DNA from: Streptomyces niveus
Lineage (GTDB): Bacteria > Actinomycetota > Actinomycetes > Streptomycetales > Streptomycetaceae
Reading direction: 5' to 3'
NCBI RefSeq assembly: GCF_001723055.1
Contig: NZ_MDCR01000042.1
Span: forward strand, 6,110-70,109
Length of the DNA: 64,000 nt
Shown: in pieces, positions 9,554 through 22,798 of the stretch
Layout: each line of letters begins with the position of its first letter
How positions within the stretch are numbered: the first letter of the stretch is position 1
Position numbers and translations under genes: made by a program
The notes under the pieces: model-generated
Database searches by the model: none
What the model was told of the DNA's origin: nothing
Seen by the model: only the letters and a program-made list of their open reading frames with translations

Positions 9554-11449
9554 TTACACCGCCCTCATCAGCAGGGTCGCGGCGATGAGCACTGCCGTAC
9601 CTCCGAACATCGAGACCGCGTAGGAGCGGGCGTAGCCGTTCTGCAGCTTGCGCAGCCGGCCGGAGAGCCCGCCGAACGACGCCGCGGTGCCGTTGACGAC
9701 ACCGTCGACCAGGGTGTGGTCGACGTACACGAGCGAGCGGGTGAGGTGCTCGCCGCCGCGGACCAGGACCACATGGTTGAAGTCGTCCTGGAGAAGATCG
9801 CGGCGGGCGGCGCGGGTGACCAGCGAGCCGCGCGGCGCCGTGACGGGCACCGGCTTGCGGCCGTACTGGAGATACGCGACACCGACACCGATGAGCAGCA
9901 CCACGACCGTGAGGGTGGTGACGGCCGCCGCGCTGATCGGCGGGTGACCGTGCTCGAACTGGGTGACCGGCTCAAGCCACTTCACGAACGACTCGTTGAG
10001 CGAGAAGAGACCGCCCGCGAAGACCGAGCCGAAGGCGAGGACGATCATCGGGATCGTCATCGACTTGGGCGACTCGTGCGGCTTGGGCTCATTGCCCTCC
10101 GCGTCGGGCTGCCAGCGCTTCTCACCGAAGAAGGTCATCAGCATCACGCGCGTCATGTAGTACGCGGTGAGGGCCGCGCCCAGGAGGGTGACGGCGCCGA
10201 GGATCCAGCCCTCGGTGCCTCCCTTGGCGAACGCCGCCTCGATGATCTTGTCCTTCGACCAGAAGCCGGAGAGACCCGGGAAGCCGATGATCGCGAGATA
10301 GCCGAGACCGAAGGTGACGAAGGTGACCGGCATGTACTTGCGCAGACCGCCGTACTTGCGCATGTCGACCTCGTCGTTCATGCCGTGCATGACCGAGCCG
10401 GCGCCGAGGAACAGCCCGGCCTTGAAGAAGCCGTGCGTCACCAGGTGCATGATCGCGAAGACGTAGCCGATGGGGCCGAGACCTGCGGCCAGGATCATGT
10501 AGCCGATCTGGGACATCGTCGAGCCCGCGAGGGCCTTCTTGATGTCGTCCTTCGCGCAACCGACGATCGCACCGAACAGGAGCGTGACGGCTCCGACGAT
10601 CACGACGACGAGTTGGGCGTCCGGCGAGGCGTTGAAGATCGCGCCGGAGCGGGTGATCAGATACACGCCCGCCGTCACCATCGTCGCCGCGTGGATCAGG
10701 GCCGAGACCGGGGTCGGGCCCTCCATCGCGTCGCCGAGCCAGGACTGGAGCGGCACCTGCGCCGACTTGCCGCAGGCCGCGAGCAGCAGCATCAGGCCGA
10801 TGCCGGTGATCGTGCCGCTGCTCGCCTGACCGGTGGACTCCAGGACGGGCCCGAAGGCGAACGTGCCGAAGGTGGTGAACATCAGCATGATCGCGATCGA
10901 CAGGCCCATGTCGCCGACGCGGTTGACGAGGAAGGCCTTCTTGGCCGCGGTGGCCGCGCTGGGCTTGTGCTGCCAGAACCCGATGAGCAGGTACGACGCG
11001 AGGCCGACACCCTCCCAGCCGAAGTACAGCAGCAGGTAGTTGTCCGCGAGGACCAGCAGCAGCATCGCGGCGAGGAACAGGTTCAGATAGCCGAAGAAGC
11101 GGCGGCGCCGCTCGTCGTGCTCCATGTACCCGATGGAGTAGATGTGGATCAGGGTGCCGACGCCGGTGATGAGCAGTACGAACGTCATGGACAGCTGGTC
11201 GAGCTGGAAGGCGATGTCCGCCTGGAAGCTCTCGACCGGAATCCAGCTGAACAGGTGCTGGTGCAGGGCGCGGTCGTCGCCGCTCCTGCCCAGCATGTCC
11301 GCGAACAGCACCACGCCGATCACGAAGGAGGCGGCAGCCAGCAGCGTGCCGAGGATATGGCCCACCCGGTCGAGACGCCGCCCGCCGCACAGCAGAAGAC
11401 CTGCTCCGAGCAGGGGCGCCGCGATGAGCAGCGCGATCAGATTCTCCAC
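9554..11449 (-). CDS. nuoL: NADH-quinone oxidoreductase subunit L
   Basis: Distal proton-pumping subunit of complex I, 631 residues. Family signatures are [19 protein letters not shown] near residue 65, [52 protein letters not shown] and [18 protein letters not shown]. The long C-terminal region after the [13 protein letters not shown] segment corresponds to the lateral helix region of NuoL. It lies 14 bases downstream of nuoK and five bases before nuoM. Confidence 0.97.
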   Translation of the reverse strand: MENLIALLIAAPLLGAGLLLCGGRRLDRVGHILGTLLAAASFVIGVVLFADMLGRSGDDRALHQHLFSWIPVESFQADIAFQLDQLSMTFVLLITGVGTLIHIYSIGYMEHDERRRRFFGYLNLFLAAMLLLVLADNYLLLYFGWEGVGLASYLLIGFWQHKPSAATAAKKAFLVNRVGDMGLSIAIMLMFTTFGTFAFGPVLESTGQASSGTITGIGLMLLLAACGKSAQVPLQSWLGDAMEGPTPVSALIHAATMVTAGVYLITRSGAIFNASPDAQLVVVIVGAVTLLFGAIVGCAKDDIKKALAGSTMSQIGYMILAAGLGPIGYVFAIMHLVTHGFFKAGLFLGAGSVMHGMNDEVDMRKYGGLRKYMPVTFVTFGLGYLAIIGFPGLSGFWSKDKIIEAAFAKGGTEGWILGAVTLLGAALTAYYMTRVMLMTFFGEKRWQPDAEGNEPKPHESPKSMTIPMIVLAFGSVFAGGLFSLNESFVKWLEPVTQFEHGHPPISAAAVTTLTVVVLLIGVGVAYLQYGRKPVPVTAPRGSLVTRAARRDLLQDDFNHVVLVRGGEHLTRSLVYVDHTLVDGVVNGTAASFGGLSGRLRKLQNGYARSYAVSMFGGTAVLIAATLLMRAV

Positions 11450-11463
11450 GATTCAGCGACCCC

Positions 11464-11763
11464 TCAGAGCTTCATCAGGCTGGCGTCGTCGACCGAGGCC
11501 GAGTGGCGCGAACGGAACACCGACACGATGATCGCGAGCCCGACGACGACTTCCGCGGCGGCGACGACCATCGTGAAGAAGGCGATGATCTGGCCGTCCA
11601 GATTGCCGTGCATCCGGGAGAAGGCGACGAACGCGAGGTTGCACGCGTTGAGCATCAGCTCGACGCACATGAAGACGACGATCGCATTGCGCCGGATCAG
11701 CACTCCCGCCGCGCCGATGGTGAACAACAGCGCTGCGAGATAGAGGTAGTTGACCGGATTCAT
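11464..11763 (-). CDS. nuoK: NADH-quinone oxidoreductase subunit K
   Basis: Small membrane subunit of complex I, 99 residues with three predicted helices. The conserved intramembrane glutamates sit in [13 protein letters not shown] and [13 protein letters not shown], as expected for NuoK. Its start overlaps the nuoJ stop by four bases (ATGA). Confidence 0.96.
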   Translation of the reverse strand: MNPVNYLYLAALLFTIGAAGVLIRRNAIVVFMCVELMLNACNLAFVAFSRMHGNLDGQIIAFFTMVVAAAEVVVGLAIIVSVFRSRHSASVDDASLMKL

Positions 11764-12602
11764 TTGGTGACGCCCTCCTCACGGTCCTCGCGGTCCTCAC
11801 GGCCGAGGCGGTCCGCGCGGCCCAGTCGCTCGCTCGACCGCTGCTCCAGCGCCTTCAGATCGGCGATGGCCTCACCGGAGACGTCCCGGATCTGACCGCG
11901 GTCCTTCAGCGTCTTGCTGACCGTCAGCTCCGAGGCGCTGCCGTCGGGCAGCAGACCGGCGATGTCCACCGCGTTGTGCCTGGCGTAGACACCGGGCGCG
12001 GGCAGCGGGGGCAGGTGCTTGCTCCGGACGCGCTTCTCGGACATCTCCCGCTGGGTCAGGGCCCGTTCGGTGCGCTCGCGGTGCGTGAGCACCATCGCGC
12101 CGATGGAGGCCGTGATCAGCAGGGCGCCGGTGATCTCGAAGGCGAACACGTACTTGGTGAAGATAAGGGCGGCGAGGCCCTCGACGTTGCCACCGGCGTT
12201 GGCGACGCCGAGTCCGGTGAAGGTCGTCAGCGACGCGTTGCCGATACCGGCGATCAGCAGGATGCCGAAGCCGAGGCCGCAGGCGGCGGCCCACCAGCGC
12301 TGGCCCTTGATGGTCTCGGTGAGCGAGTCGGCGGCGGTGACGCCGACGAGCATGACCACGAAGAGGAACAGCATCATGATCGCGCCGGTGTAGACGACGA
12401 TCTGCACGATGCCCAGGAAGTACGCCCCGTTGGCCAGGTAGAAGACCGCCAGGACGATCATGGTCCCGGCGAGGCAGAGCGCGCTGTGCACGGCCCGCCT
12501 CATCAGGATGGTGCAGAGCGCGCCGATCACGGCGATCGTGCCGAGGATCCAGAACTGGACGGCTTCGCCGGTCGAGGTGAGGGAAGCGGCGAGCGTGTTC
12601 AT
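11760..12602 (-). CDS. nuoJ: NADH-quinone oxidoreductase subunit J with long hydrophilic tail
   Basis: Membrane subunit J of complex I. Residues up to about 165 are the normal five-helix NuoJ core, with the conserved [15 protein letters not shown] segment. Residues from about 170 to 280 form a hydrophilic tail rich in Arg, Glu and Asp (ending [16 protein letters not shown]) that E. coli NuoJ (about 184 residues) lacks. The tail presumably faces the cytoplasm. It overlaps both neighbours by four bases. Confidence 0.95.
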   Translation of the reverse strand: MNTLAASLTSTGEAVQFWILGTIAVIGALCTILMRRAVHSALCLAGTMIVLAVFYLANGAYFLGIVQIVVYTGAIMMLFLFVVMLVGVTAADSLTETIKGQRWWAAACGLGFGILLIAGIGNASLTTFTGLGVANAGGNVEGLAALIFTKYVFAFEITGALLITASIGAMVLTHRERTERALTQREMSEKRVRSKHLPPLPAPGVYARHNAVDIAGLLPDGSASELTVSKTLKDRGQIRDVSGEAIADLKALEQRSSERLGRADRLGREDREDREEGVTK

Positions 12603-13258
12603 CCGCCGATCACCTTCTTCGAGGCCGGTTCGTCCTCACCGAAGGTGGAGGCGCTCTCCTGCGGGACCTCACCCTTGGTGTACGCGACCTGCTTGACCGT
12701 GCCGGGGGCGGCCTCGGTCACCAGGCCCCGGTAGTAGTCCTGTTCGTCCGTGCCGGGGAAGATCGAGTGCGGCGACTCGACCATGCCCTCCTCCAGACCG
12801 GCGAGCAGCTGCTCCTTGGTGTAGATGAGGCTCTCGCGCGAACTGTCCGCCAGCTCGAACTCGTTGGTCATCGTGAGCGCCCGCGTGGGGCACGCCTCGA
12901 TGCACAGGCCGCACAGGATGCAGCGCGCGTAGTTGATCTGGTAGACGCGACCGTACCGCTCGCCCGGGGAGTAGCGCTCCTCCTCGGTGTTGTCCGCGCC
13001 CTCGACATAGATCGCGTCCGCCGGGCAGGCCCAGGCGCACAGCTCGCAGCCGATGCACTTCTCCAGGCCGTCCGGATGGCGGTTCAGCTGGTGGCGGCCG
13101 TGGAAGCGCGGCGCCGTCACCTTCTCCGTCTCCGGATACTGCTCGGTCAGCCGCTTCTTGAACATGGCCTTGAAGGTCACGCCGAAGCCGGCGACCGGAT
13201 TCAGCCGGCGCGCCCCGGGGTCGTCCCCCTTCGAACCTTTGGAAGCGTTGTCAGACAC
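12599..13258 (-). CDS. nuoI: NADH-quinone oxidoreductase subunit I (2 x 4Fe-4S)
   Basis: Carries iron-sulfur clusters N6a and N6b of complex I. Two ferredoxin motifs are visible: [12 protein letters not shown] and [12 protein letters not shown]. The start is a GTG at 13258 preceded by AAGGAGG about eight bases upstream; the longer open frame to 13396 runs inside nuoH and should not be used. It overlaps the nuoH stop by eight bases. About 219 residues, slightly longer than E. coli NuoI because of N- and C-terminal hydrophilic extensions. Confidence 0.96.
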   Translation of the reverse strand: MSDNASKGSKGDDPGARRLNPVAGFGVTFKAMFKKRLTEQYPETEKVTAPRFHGRHQLNRHPDGLEKCIGCELCAWACPADAIYVEGADNTEEERYSPGERYGRVYQINYARCILCGLCIEACPTRALTMTNEFELADSSRESLIYTKEQLLAGLEEGMVESPHSIFPGTDEQDYYRGLVTEAAPGTVKQVAYTKGEVPQESASTFGEDEPASKKVIGG

Positions 13259-14648
13259 CGTCAGCCTCCTTTCCGTCACTCGCGTCACTCTCAGTATTGG
13301 CCCCGCCACTGACAACCAGTTCGCGCTCACCGCGTGAGCGTCGGCGCGGCACGGGCGGCAGGGTCTGCCCGGGCAGCGGGGGCACCGGGAATCCACCGGC
13401 CATCGGGTCGAACGGGGGCGGTGGTGGTTCGGCCGCGGCGGCGGCCTTCTCCTTCTTGTCCCGGAAGATGTCGGCGACGAAGGAGAGCAGCAGGATCGCG
13501 ATGACGGCCCCGGCGACGTACAGGACGATGTCCTGGAAGTCGTAGTTCTCGTTGCGCAGGGCGCGCACGGTCGCCACCAGCATCAGCCAGACGACCGAGA
13601 CCGGGATCAGCACCTTCCAGCCGAGCTTCATCAGCTGGTCGTAGCGCACGCGCGGCAGCGTGCCGCGCAGCCAGATGAAGAAGAACAGCAGCAGCTGGAC
13701 CTTGATGATGAACCAGAGCATCGGCCACCAGCCGTGGTTCGCACCCTCCCAGAACGAGGAGATCGGGTACGGGGCCCGCCAGCCGCCCAGGAAGAGCGTG
13801 GCGGAGACGGCGGAGACGGTGACCATGTTGACGTACTCGGCCAGCATGAACAGCGCGAACTTGATCGACGAGTACTCGGTGTTGAAGCCGCCGACCAGGT
13901 CGCCCTCGGACTCGGGCATGTCGAACGGCGCGCGGTTGGTCTCGCCGACCATTGTGACGATGTAGATGATGAAGGAGACCGGCAGCAGGATGATGTACCA
14001 CCGGTCGGCCTGCGCCTCGACGATCGCCGACGTCGACATCGTCCCGGAGTAGAGGAACACCGAGGCGAACGCGGCGCCCATCGCGATCTCGTACGAGATC
14101 ATCTGCGCGCACGAGCGCAGACCGCCGAGCAGCGGGTACGTCGATCCGGACGACCAGCCGGCGAGGACGATGCCGTAGATGCCGACGGAGGCGACCGCGA
14201 GGATGTAGAGCATCGCGATCGGCAGGTCGGTCAGCTGCATCGTCGTACGGTGGCCGAAGATCGACACCTCGTTGCCCGCGGGGCCGAAGGGGATCACAGC
14301 GATCGCCATGAAGGCGGGCACCGCCGCGATGACCGGCGCCAGGACGTAGACGACCTTGTCGGCCCGCTTGACGACGACGTCTTCCTTCAGCATCAGCTTG
14401 ATGCCGTCGGCGAGCGACTGGAGCATGCCCCAGGGGCCGTGCCGGTTGGGGCCGATGCGCAGCTGCATCCAGGCGACGACCTTGCGCTCCCAGACGATGG
14501 CGACCAGCACGGTCACCATCAGGAACGCGAAGCAGAAGACGGCCTTGAGGGCCACCAGCCACCACGGGTCGGTGCCGAACATCGAGAGGTCCTCGGCGGC
14601 GAGGACGCTCTGCGCGGGGGCCGCGCCGATTCGGTCGATGGCGGTCAT
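13251..14648 (-). CDS. nuoH: NADH-quinone oxidoreductase subunit H with proline-rich tail
   Basis: Membrane subunit at the quinone site of complex I. Signatures include [20 protein letters not shown] near residue 50, [12 protein letters not shown], and [26 protein letters not shown], which line the quinone tunnel. At 465 residues it is about 130 longer than E. coli NuoH. The extra C-terminal part (from about residue 395) is proline-rich (PPPPPFDP) and charged, a feature often seen in actinobacterial NuoH. It overlaps nuoG by four bases. Confidence 0.96.
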   Translation of the reverse strand: MTAIDRIGAAPAQSVLAAEDLSMFGTDPWWLVALKAVFCFAFLMVTVLVAIVWERKVVAWMQLRIGPNRHGPWGMLQSLADGIKLMLKEDVVVKRADKVVYVLAPVIAAVPAFMAIAVIPFGPAGNEVSIFGHRTTMQLTDLPIAMLYILAVASVGIYGIVLAGWSSGSTYPLLGGLRSCAQMISYEIAMGAAFASVFLYSGTMSTSAIVEAQADRWYIILLPVSFIIYIVTMVGETNRAPFDMPESEGDLVGGFNTEYSSIKFALFMLAEYVNMVTVSAVSATLFLGGWRAPYPISSFWEGANHGWWPMLWFIIKVQLLLFFFIWLRGTLPRVRYDQLMKLGWKVLIPVSVVWLMLVATVRALRNENYDFQDIVLYVAGAVIAILLLSFVADIFRDKKEKAAAAAEPPPPPFDPMAGGFPVPPLPGQTLPPVPRRRSRGERELVVSGGANTESDASDGKEADGV

Positions 14649-17163
14649 GCGCGCACCTCCGGTGCGTCGGACTCCGGTGCGTCCGCCGGGGCCCCGGCCT
14701 CGGCGGCGCCGATCCGGACCAGCGTGCCCGGCCGGGATCCGGTGTCGGCGAGGACACCGCCGCCGGTCGAGTTCAGCGGCAGCCAGACGACCTTGTCGGG
14801 CATCTCGGTGACGCTGAGCGGCAGTTCGACCGTGCCGGCGGGCCCGGTGACGGCCAGGACGCCGCCGTCCTTGACGCCGGTCTCGGCCGCCGTGGCGGCG
14901 GAGAGCCGGGCGACGGCGGCATGGCGGGTGCCCGCCAGGGCCTCGTCGCCGTCCTGGAGCCGGCCCTGGTCGAGCAGCAGCCGGTGACCGGCGAGCACCG
15001 CCTCGCCCGCGCCCGGACGGGGCAGCGGACGGGAGGACTCGACGGGCGGTTCGGCGTGCGGGCCGTCCCAGTTGGAGAGCCGGTCCAGTTCGCGGCGTAC
15101 GGAGTTCAGGTCGGGCAGCGCGAAGGGGATGTCCATGGCGTCGGCGAGCATGTGCAGCACCCGCGCGTCGTCCGTGGCCAGCCGACGCGTCATCTGATCG
15201 GGCTTGAGCGCCGCCTCGAACATCCGCGCCCTGCCTTCCCAGTTGAGGAAGGTGCCGGCCTTCTCGGCGACGGCGGCGACCGGGAAGACGACGTCGGCGT
15301 GGTCGGTGACCTCGCTGGGCCGCAGCTCCAGCGACACCAGGAAGCCGACGGCCGCGAGTGCTTCACGCGCGCGTGCCGGGTCCGGCAGGTCGGCGACCTC
15401 GACGCCCGCGACGACCAGCGCGCCGAGTTCGCCGGTCGCGGCGGCGTCGACGATCTGGCCGGTGTCGCGGCCGTGCCGGGACGGCAGTTCCCGTACGCGC
15501 CAGACCTCGGCGACCTCGTCACGGGCGCGCGGGTCCGTGGCGGGACGGCCGCCGGGCAGCAGGCCGGCCAGCGCGCCGGCCTCGACCGCACCGCGCTCAC
15601 CGGCCCTGCGCGGCACCCAGACGAGCTTCGCGCCGGTCGCGGTGGCGGCCCTGGCGGCGGCGGTGAGCCCGCCGGGGACGGCGGCGAGCCGTTCGCCGAC
15701 GACGATCACCGCGCCGCTCTCGCGCAGGGCGTCGGCGGCGCGGGTGCCCGCGCCTTCGAGGCCGGTCTGCGAGGCGAGCGCGTCGAGCCATTCGGTCTCG
15801 GTGCCGGGCGCGGCGGGCAGCAGCGTGCCGCCCGCCTTGGTGAGACCGGGCGTGGCGTGCGTGGCGACCGAGAAGCTGCGCTGCCCGTGCTTGCGGTGGG
15901 CCTTGCGCATCCTCAGGAAGACGCCGGGCGCCTCCTCCTCGGACTCGAACCCGACGAGCAGGACGGCCGGGGCCTTCTCCAGCGTCGTGTTCGTGATCCC
16001 CGTACCGTCCAGGTCGACGCCGTGTCCGGCGACGTGGGCGGCGAGGAAGTCGGCCTCCTCGGCGCTGTGTACGCGCGCGCGGAAGTCGATGTCGTTGGTG
16101 TCGAGCGCGACGCGGGTGAACTTGGCGTACGCGTAGGAGTCCTCGACCGTGAGCCGGCCGCCGGTCAGGACGGCGGCCCGGCCGCGCGCGGCGGCGAGCC
16201 CGTTCGCGGCGGCCTCAAGTGCCTCCGGCCAGCTCGCCGGTGCCAGCTCGCCGTCCTCGCCGCGTACGAGAGGAGTGGTGAGCCGGTCGGGCCGCTGCGC
16301 GTAACGGAAGCCGAACCGCCCCTTGTCGCAGATCCACTCCTCGTTGACCTCGGGGTCGTCGGCGGCCATGCGCCGCATGACCTTGCCGCGCCGGTGGTCG
16401 GTACGGGTGGCGCAGCCGCCCGCGCAGTGCTCGCACACGCTCGGCGAGGAGACCAGGTCGAACGGGCGGGAGCGGAAGCGGTACGCCACCGAGGTCAGCG
16501 CGCCGACCGGGCAGATCTGGATGGTGTTGCCGGAGAAGTACGACTCGAAGGGGTCGCCCACGCCGATGCCGACCTGCTGGAGCGCGCCGCGCTCCAGGAA
16601 CTCGATCACCGGGTCGCCCGCGACCTGGTTGGAGAAGCGGGTGCAGCGCGCGCAGAGCACGCAGCGCTCGCGGTCGAGCAGCACCTGGGTGGAGATCGGT
16701 ACGGGCTTCTCGAAGGTCCGCTTCTGGCCCTCGAACCGGGTGTCGGACTGGCCGGCGCTCATCGCCTGGTTCTGCAGCGGGCACTCGCCGCCCTTGTCGC
16801 AGACCGGGCAGTCCAGCGGGTGGTTGATGAGCAGCAGCTCCATCACACCGCGCTGCGCCTTCTCGGCGACCGGCGAGGTGATCTGCGACTTGACGACCAT
16901 GCCGTCGGTGCAGGTGATGGTGCAGGAGGCCATCGGCTTGCGCTGGCCCTCGACCTCGACGATGCACTGCCGGCAGGCGCCGGCCGGGTCGAGGAGCGGG
17001 TGGTCGCAGAACCGGGGGATCTCGATGCCGAGGAGTTCGGCGGCGCGGATCACCAAGGTCCCCTTGGGGACCGAGATCTCGATGCCGTCGATCGTCAGCG
17101 AGACGAGATCTTCGGGCGGGACCGCCGCCTCGCCGCCGCCTGTGGGGGCGGAGGTGGTGACTG

Positions 17164-17167
<4 letters not shown>
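14645..17167 (-). CDS. nuoG: NADH-quinone oxidoreductase subunit G
   Basis: Peripheral-arm subunit of about 840 residues that holds several iron-sulfur clusters. The N-terminus is a 2Fe-2S ferredoxin domain ([15 protein letters not shown]). It is followed by [13 protein letters not shown] and [10 protein letters not shown] (4Fe-4S), then a molybdopterin-oxidoreductase-like region opening with CEHCAGGC. The C-terminal third has the degenerate formate-dehydrogenase fold and an aspartate-decarboxylase-like barrel. The start is the ATG at 17167, which overlaps the nuoF stop (ATGA). Confidence 0.96.
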
Positions 17168-18518
<1,351 letters not shown>

Positions 18519-18519
<1 letters not shown>

Positions 18520-19373
18520 CACTTCCCCTCCCCGTCTACCGGGCCCGTGGGGTTCGCGGGATCGGACGCCGCGGTCCGCTGCGGCGCGTCGTGCGAGCTG
18601 AGGTGCCCGGCACCGGGCTGGGGCGGGGTGTCCTGCGGGGCCGCGTCGCCGCGCGGGCGCGGTGTACGGGCCGGGACGGCCTCGCCCTTGGCGAGCTGGA
18701 GACCGATCAGCGAGGCGGGGCCCGCGCCACCGGTGGCGTCGACGGCGCCGGGGCGCTCGTCGGGGAAGCCCGCGAGGATGCGCGCGGTCTCCTTGTACGT
18801 GCACAGGGGCGCGCCGCGGGTCGGGGAGACCTGCTCGCCGGCCATCAGGTCGTCCACGAGCCGCTTCGCCGACTCGACGGTCTGGTTGTCGAAGAACTCC
18901 CAGTTGACCATCACCACCGGCGCGAAGTCGCAGGCCGCGTTGCACTCGATGTGCTCCAGCGTGACCTTGCCGTCCTCGGTGGTCTCGTTGTTGCCGACGC
19001 CCAGGTGCTCCTTGAGCCCGTCGAAGATGGCGTCGCCGCCCATCACCGCGCAGAGCGTGTTGGTGCAGACGCCGACCTGGTAGTCGCCGGAGGGCTTGCG
19101 CCGGTACATCGAGTAGAAGGTGGAGACCGCGGTCACCTCGGCGGTGGTCAGCCCCAGCATCTCGGCGCAGAAGCGGACGCCGGTACGGGTGACGTACCCG
19201 TCCTCGGACTGGGTGAGGTGCAGCAGCGGCAGCAGGGCCGAGCGGCTGTCGGGGTAGCGGGCGATCACCTCCTTGGCGTCCGTCTCCAGCCGGGCGCGTA
19301 CATCGGCCGGGTAGTCGGGGGCGGGGAGTTGGGGCATCCCGAGGCTGACCTCGGAATTCGGTGTGGTGGTCAC
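18519..19373 (-). CDS. nuoE: NADH-quinone oxidoreductase subunit E with C-terminal extension
   Basis: 2Fe-2S (N1a) subunit, thioredoxin-like fold. The four ligands lie in [11 protein letters not shown] and [12 protein letters not shown]. The core ends near residue 190; a further 90 residues, rich in Pro, Ala and Asp and ending [10 protein letters not shown], form a low-complexity tail not present in E. coli NuoE. It overlaps nuoD by four bases. Confidence 0.96.
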
Positions 19374-20692
19374 CGGTCGACGCCTCCCATCACGGGGTCG
19401 ATGGACGCGACGGCGACGATGACGTCGGCGACCTGGCCGCCCTCACACATGGCCGCCATGGACTGGAGATTGGTGAACGACGGGTCGCGGAAGTGGACCC
19501 GGTAGGGACGCGTGCCCCCGTCGGAGACGACGTGCACGCCGAGTTCGCCCTTCGGCGACTCGACGGCGGCGTACGCCTGCCCCGGCGGGACCCGGAAGCC
19601 CTCCGTCACCAGCTTGAAGTGATGGATCAGAGCCTCCATGGACGTGCCCATGATGTTCTTGATGTGGTCGAGCGAGTTGCCGAGTCCGTCCGGGCCGAGC
19701 GCGAGCTGCGCGGGCCAGGCGATCTTCTTGTCGCCGACCATGACCGGGCCCGGCTCCAGCCGGTCCAGGCACTGCTCGACGATCCGCAGCGACTGGCGCA
19801 TCTCCTCCAGCCGGATCAGGAAGCGCCCGTAGGCGTCGCAGGTCTCGGCGGTCGGGATGTCGAAGTCGTACGTCTCGTAGCCGCAGTACGGGTCGGTCTT
19901 GCGCAGGTCGTGCGGCAGACCGGCCGAGCGCAGGATCGGTCCGGTGGCGCCGAGCGCCATGCAGCCGGCCAGGTCGAGATAGCCGACGTCCTGCATACGG
20001 GCCTTGAAGATCGGGTTGCCGGTGGCGAGCTTGTCGTACTCCGGCAGGTTCTTGCGCAGGGTCTTCAGCAGCTCACGCAGATGGTCGACGGCGCCCGGGG
20101 GAAGGTCCTGGGCGAGGCCGCCGGGCCGGATGTACGCGTGGTTCATCCGCAGGCCGGTGATCAACTCGTAGGCATCGAGAATCAGTTCACGATCGCGGAA
20201 GCCGTAGATCATGATCGTGGTCGCGCCGAGTTCCATACCGCCGGTGGCGATGCAGACCAGGTGCGAGGAGAGCCGGTTCAGCTCCATCAGCAGGACGCGG
20301 ATGATGTTCGCCCGGTCCGGGATGTCGTCCTCGATGCCCAGCAGCGTCTCCACGGCACGGCAGTACGCCGTCTCGTTGAAGAACGACGTCAGGTAGTCCA
20401 TGCGCGTGACGAAGGTGGTGCCCTGCGTCCAGTTGCGGAATTCGAGGTTCTTCTCGATACCGGTGTGCAGATAGCCGATGCCGCAGCGGGCCTCGGTGAC
20501 GGTCTCGCCCTCGATCTCCAGGATCAGCCTGAGCACACCGTGCGTCGACGGGTGCTGGGGACCCATGTTGACGATGATGCGCTCGTCGTCCGACTTGGCC
20601 GCGGTCTCGACGACCTCGTCCCAGTCACCGCCGGTGACGGTGTAGACGGTGCCCTCGGTGGTGGCACGGGGAGTGGCGTGGGGGGTGGTCAT
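19370..20692 (-). CDS. nuoD: NADH-quinone oxidoreductase subunit D
   Basis: 49-kDa subunit that forms the quinone-binding pocket together with NuoB and NuoH. The [22 protein letters not shown] signature lies near residue 44, [10 protein letters not shown] follows, and the C-terminus ends in the conserved [12 protein letters not shown]. 440 residues; separate from NuoC here, unlike the fused NuoCD of enterobacteria. It overlaps nuoC by four bases. Confidence 0.97.
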   Translation of the reverse strand: MTTPHATPRATTEGTVYTVTGGDWDEVVETAAKSDDERIIVNMGPQHPSTHGVLRLILEIEGETVTEARCGIGYLHTGIEKNLEFRNWTQGTTFVTRMDYLTSFFNETAYCRAVETLLGIEDDIPDRANIIRVLLMELNRLSSHLVCIATGGMELGATTIMIYGFRDRELILDAYELITGLRMNHAYIRPGGLAQDLPPGAVDHLRELLKTLRKNLPEYDKLATGNPIFKARMQDVGYLDLAGCMALGATGPILRSAGLPHDLRKTDPYCGYETYDFDIPTAETCDAYGRFLIRLEEMRQSLRIVEQCLDRLEPGPVMVGDKKIAWPAQLALGPDGLGNSLDHIKNIMGTSMEALIHHFKLVTEGFRVPPGQAYAAVESPKGELGVHVVSDGGTRPYRVHFRDPSFTNLQSMAAMCEGGQVADVIVAVASIDPVMGGVDR

Positions 20693-21459
20693 GAGTACGA
20701 CCTCCGCTGGTCCGGAGACGGGATCTGGGCGCCCTTGTACTCGACGGCGATACCGCCGAGGGGGTAGTCCTTGCGCTGCGGGAAGCCCTGCCAGTCGTCC
20801 GGCATCATGATCCGGGTGAGGGCGGGGTGGCCGTCGAAGATCAGGCCGAAGAAGTCGTACGTCTCGCGCTCGTGCCAGTCGTTGGTCGGATAGACCTCGA
20901 CCAGGGACGGCACGTGCGGGTCGCTGTCCGGTGCGGACACCTCAAGGCGGATCAGCCGGCCGTGCGTCAGTGAGCGCAGGTGGTAGACGGCGTGCAGCTC
21001 GCGGCCCTTGTCGCCCAGGAAGTGGACGCCGGACACACCCGTACACAGCTCGAAGCGCAGTGCCGGGTCGTCGCGCAGCGTCCTGGCCACCTGGACCAGA
21101 TGCTCGCGGGCGATGTGGAAGGTGATCTCGCCCCGGTCGACGACCGTCTTCTCGATGGCGTCGGCGGGGAGCAGTCCCTGCTCCTCCAGCGCCCCTTCGA
21201 GTTCGTCGGCGATCTCGTCGAAGACACCGTCCCGGCCGCCGTACGGGCGGCTGGCGGCGCCCGGCAGGCTCACGGTCCTGATGAGACCGCCGTAGCCGCT
21301 GGTGTCACCGCCGCCGCTGTCGGTGCCGAACATGCCCTTGCGTACGCCGATGACCTCGGCGGCCTGGCCGCGGGCGGACGGCACACTGCTGCCCGCCTCG
21401 TCGGCCGGCTGGTCGTGCTGGTCGTCCGGGGAACTTCCGGATCGCTGCTCGTCGCTCAC
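20689..21459 (-). CDS. nuoC: NADH-quinone oxidoreductase subunit C
   Basis: 30-kDa subunit of the complex I peripheral arm. The family signature [16 protein letters not shown] is near residue 205, followed by [23 protein letters not shown]. The start is a GTG at 21459 that overlaps the nuoB stop as GTGA. The first 60 or so residues are a polar, Asp/Ser-rich extension typical of actinobacterial NuoC. The longer open frame to 21726 lies within nuoB. Confidence 0.95.
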   Translation of the reverse strand: MSDEQRSGSSPDDQHDQPADEAGSSVPSARGQAAEVIGVRKGMFGTDSGGGDTSGYGGLIRTVSLPGAASRPYGGRDGVFDEIADELEGALEEQGLLPADAIEKTVVDRGEITFHIAREHLVQVARTLRDDPALRFELCTGVSGVHFLGDKGRELHAVYHLRSLTHGRLIRLEVSAPDSDPHVPSLVEVYPTNDWHERETYDFFGLIFDGHPALTRIMMPDDWQGFPQRKDYPLGGIAVEYKGAQIPSPDQRRSYS

Positions 21460-22010
21460 CGCAGCAGCCCCTTCATCTCGATCGTCGGGAGCGCCTTGAG
21501 CGCCGCCTCCTCCGCCTCGCGGGCGGCTTCCTCCGCGTTGACCCCGAGCTTGGAGGTCTGGATCTTCTCGTGGAGCTTGAGGATGGCGTCCATCAGCATT
21601 TCCGGCCGCGGCGGGCAGCCCGGCAGGTAGATGTCGACAGGGACGACGTGGTCGACGCCCTGGACGATCGCGTAGTTGTTGAACATCCCGCCGGACGACG
21701 CGCAAACCCCCATGGAGATGACCCACTTGGGATTCGGCATCTGGTCGTAGACCTGCCTCAGGACGGGCGCCATCTTCTGGCTCACCCGTCCCGCGACGAT
21801 CATCAGGTCGGCCTGGCGCGGCGAGCCGCGGAAGACCTCCATGCCGAACCGGGCCAGGTCGTACCGGCCGGCGCCCGTCGTCATCATCTCGATGGCGCAG
21901 CAGGCGAGGCCGAAGGTCGCCGGGAAGACGGACGACTTGCGCACCCAGCCCGCGGCCTGCTCGACGGTGGTCAGCAGAAAACCGCTCGGCAGCTTCTCTT
22001 CGAGTCCCAT
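21456..22010 (-). CDS. nuoB: NADH-quinone oxidoreductase subunit B
   Basis: Holds cluster N2, the immediate electron donor to the quinone. Ligand motifs are the tandem Cys pair in [23 protein letters not shown] and [12 protein letters not shown]. The start is the ATG at 22010 ([11 protein letters not shown]); 184 residues is the standard length. It begins 19 bases after the nuoA stop. Confidence 0.97.
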   Translation of the reverse strand: MGLEEKLPSGFLLTTVEQAAGWVRKSSVFPATFGLACCAIEMMTTGAGRYDLARFGMEVFRGSPRQADLMIVAGRVSQKMAPVLRQVYDQMPNPKWVISMGVCASSGGMFNNYAIVQGVDHVVPVDIYLPGCPPRPEMLMDAILKLHEKIQTSKLGVNAEEAAREAEEAALKALPTIEMKGLLR

Positions 22011-22029
22011 TGGTTGCCCCTCCGCGCCT

Positions 22030-22389
22030 TTAGTCCCATTCCAGACCGCCGCGCCGCCACACATACGCGTAGGCGACGAAGACGGTGAGCACGAAGAGCA
22101 ACATCTCCACGAGCCCGAAAAGCCCCAGCGCGTCGAAGGTGACGGCCCAGGGGTAAAGGAAGACGACCTCGATGTCGAAAATGATGAAGAGCATCGCCGT
22201 CAGGTAGTACTTGATGGGAAAGCGGCCACCTCCGGCCGGCGTGGGAGTGGGCTCGATGCCGCACTCGTACGCTTCGAGTTTTGCCCGGTTGTACCTTTTC
22301 GGGCCGATAAGCGTGGCCGCCACCACGGAGAAGATCGCAAACGCGGCACCGAGAGCGCCGAGCACGAGGATTGGCGCGTAGGCATTCAC
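22030..22389 (-). CDS. nuoA: NADH-quinone oxidoreductase subunit A
   Basis: First gene of the nuo operon; a small three-helix membrane subunit of complex I. The conserved YECGIEP loop between helices 1 and 2 and the [16 protein letters not shown] segment are visible. The start is the GTG at 22389, behind a GGAG-containing ribosome site. 119 residues. Confidence 0.97.
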   Translation of the reverse strand: MNAYAPILVLGALGAAFAIFSVVAATLIGPKRYNRAKLEAYECGIEPTPTPAGGGRFPIKYYLTAMLFIIFDIEVVFLYPWAVTFDALGLFGLVEMLLFVLTVFVAYAYVWRRGGLEWD

Positions 22390-22469
22390 GCTCCTCGCTC
22401 CTTCCAGTCGTCCCTGACCGTTGGTCCTCAACCGAGCTTCTGTCTCGCCACCCCGCGAAGATCACGCGT

Positions 22470-22487
22470 ATGTGAGGCAGTTCACAA
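22470..22487. promoter_or_regulatory. Probable Rex operator (ROP) upstream of nuoA
   Basis: The 18-mer ATGTGAGGCAGTTCACAA matches 13 of 18 positions of the Streptomyces Rex operator TTGTGAACGCGTTCACAA and keeps the TGTGA/TTCACAA half-sites. It lies about 81-98 bases upstream of the nuoA GTG. Rex represses respiratory genes when the NADH/NAD+ ratio is low, and nuo is a reported Rex target in S. coelicolor (recalled knowledge). Confidence 0.8.
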
Positions 22488-22502
22488 GCCGGACTGCCCC
22501 GC

Positions 22503-22508
22503 ATCTTA
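22503..22508 (-). promoter_or_regulatory. Candidate -10 box of the nuo promoter (TAAGAT)
   Basis: On the minus strand TAAGAT lies about 15 bases upstream of the Rex-type operator. A start site near 22496 would put the operator at about +10 to +27, a repressing position. No good -35 box is visible at the usual spacing. Confidence 0.35.
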
Positions 22509-22798
22509 TGCCTCCCGGTCTGTGACGTGCGACACGGGGTGCGACAACGAGTTTGTGATCTCCACCACCTGACGATCGATCATGCGTCACAGGGGCGTTG
22601 GATCAACGAACGGGCAGCGTCCGGTCGGTCACCTGAGGTAACAATGCGGAGAGTCACCGCTGGTCGGAGGCGTGCTGCCCCTATCAAGACAGCACGGAGA
22701 GCAGCAAATTGGAGATGGACGCGCGCGGGTGATAGAGGCGCGCGCCACCCGCCCGGGGGAGGTCGGGGGACAGAGGTGGACGGGGTGCGGACGGGGGC

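Noticed and set aside
7948-9588. A 546-codon plus-strand open frame over nuoM
   Set aside because: Antisense shadow; the minus-strand frame has clear NuoM signatures.
9716-11743. A 675-codon plus-strand open frame over nuoL/nuoK
   Set aside because: It is an antisense shadow, rich in Arg, Glu and Asp, with no homology signs.
13259-13396. Longer N-terminus for nuoI
   Set aside because: It lies within nuoH and reads Cys/Pro/Arg-rich; AAGGAGG points to the GTG at 13258.
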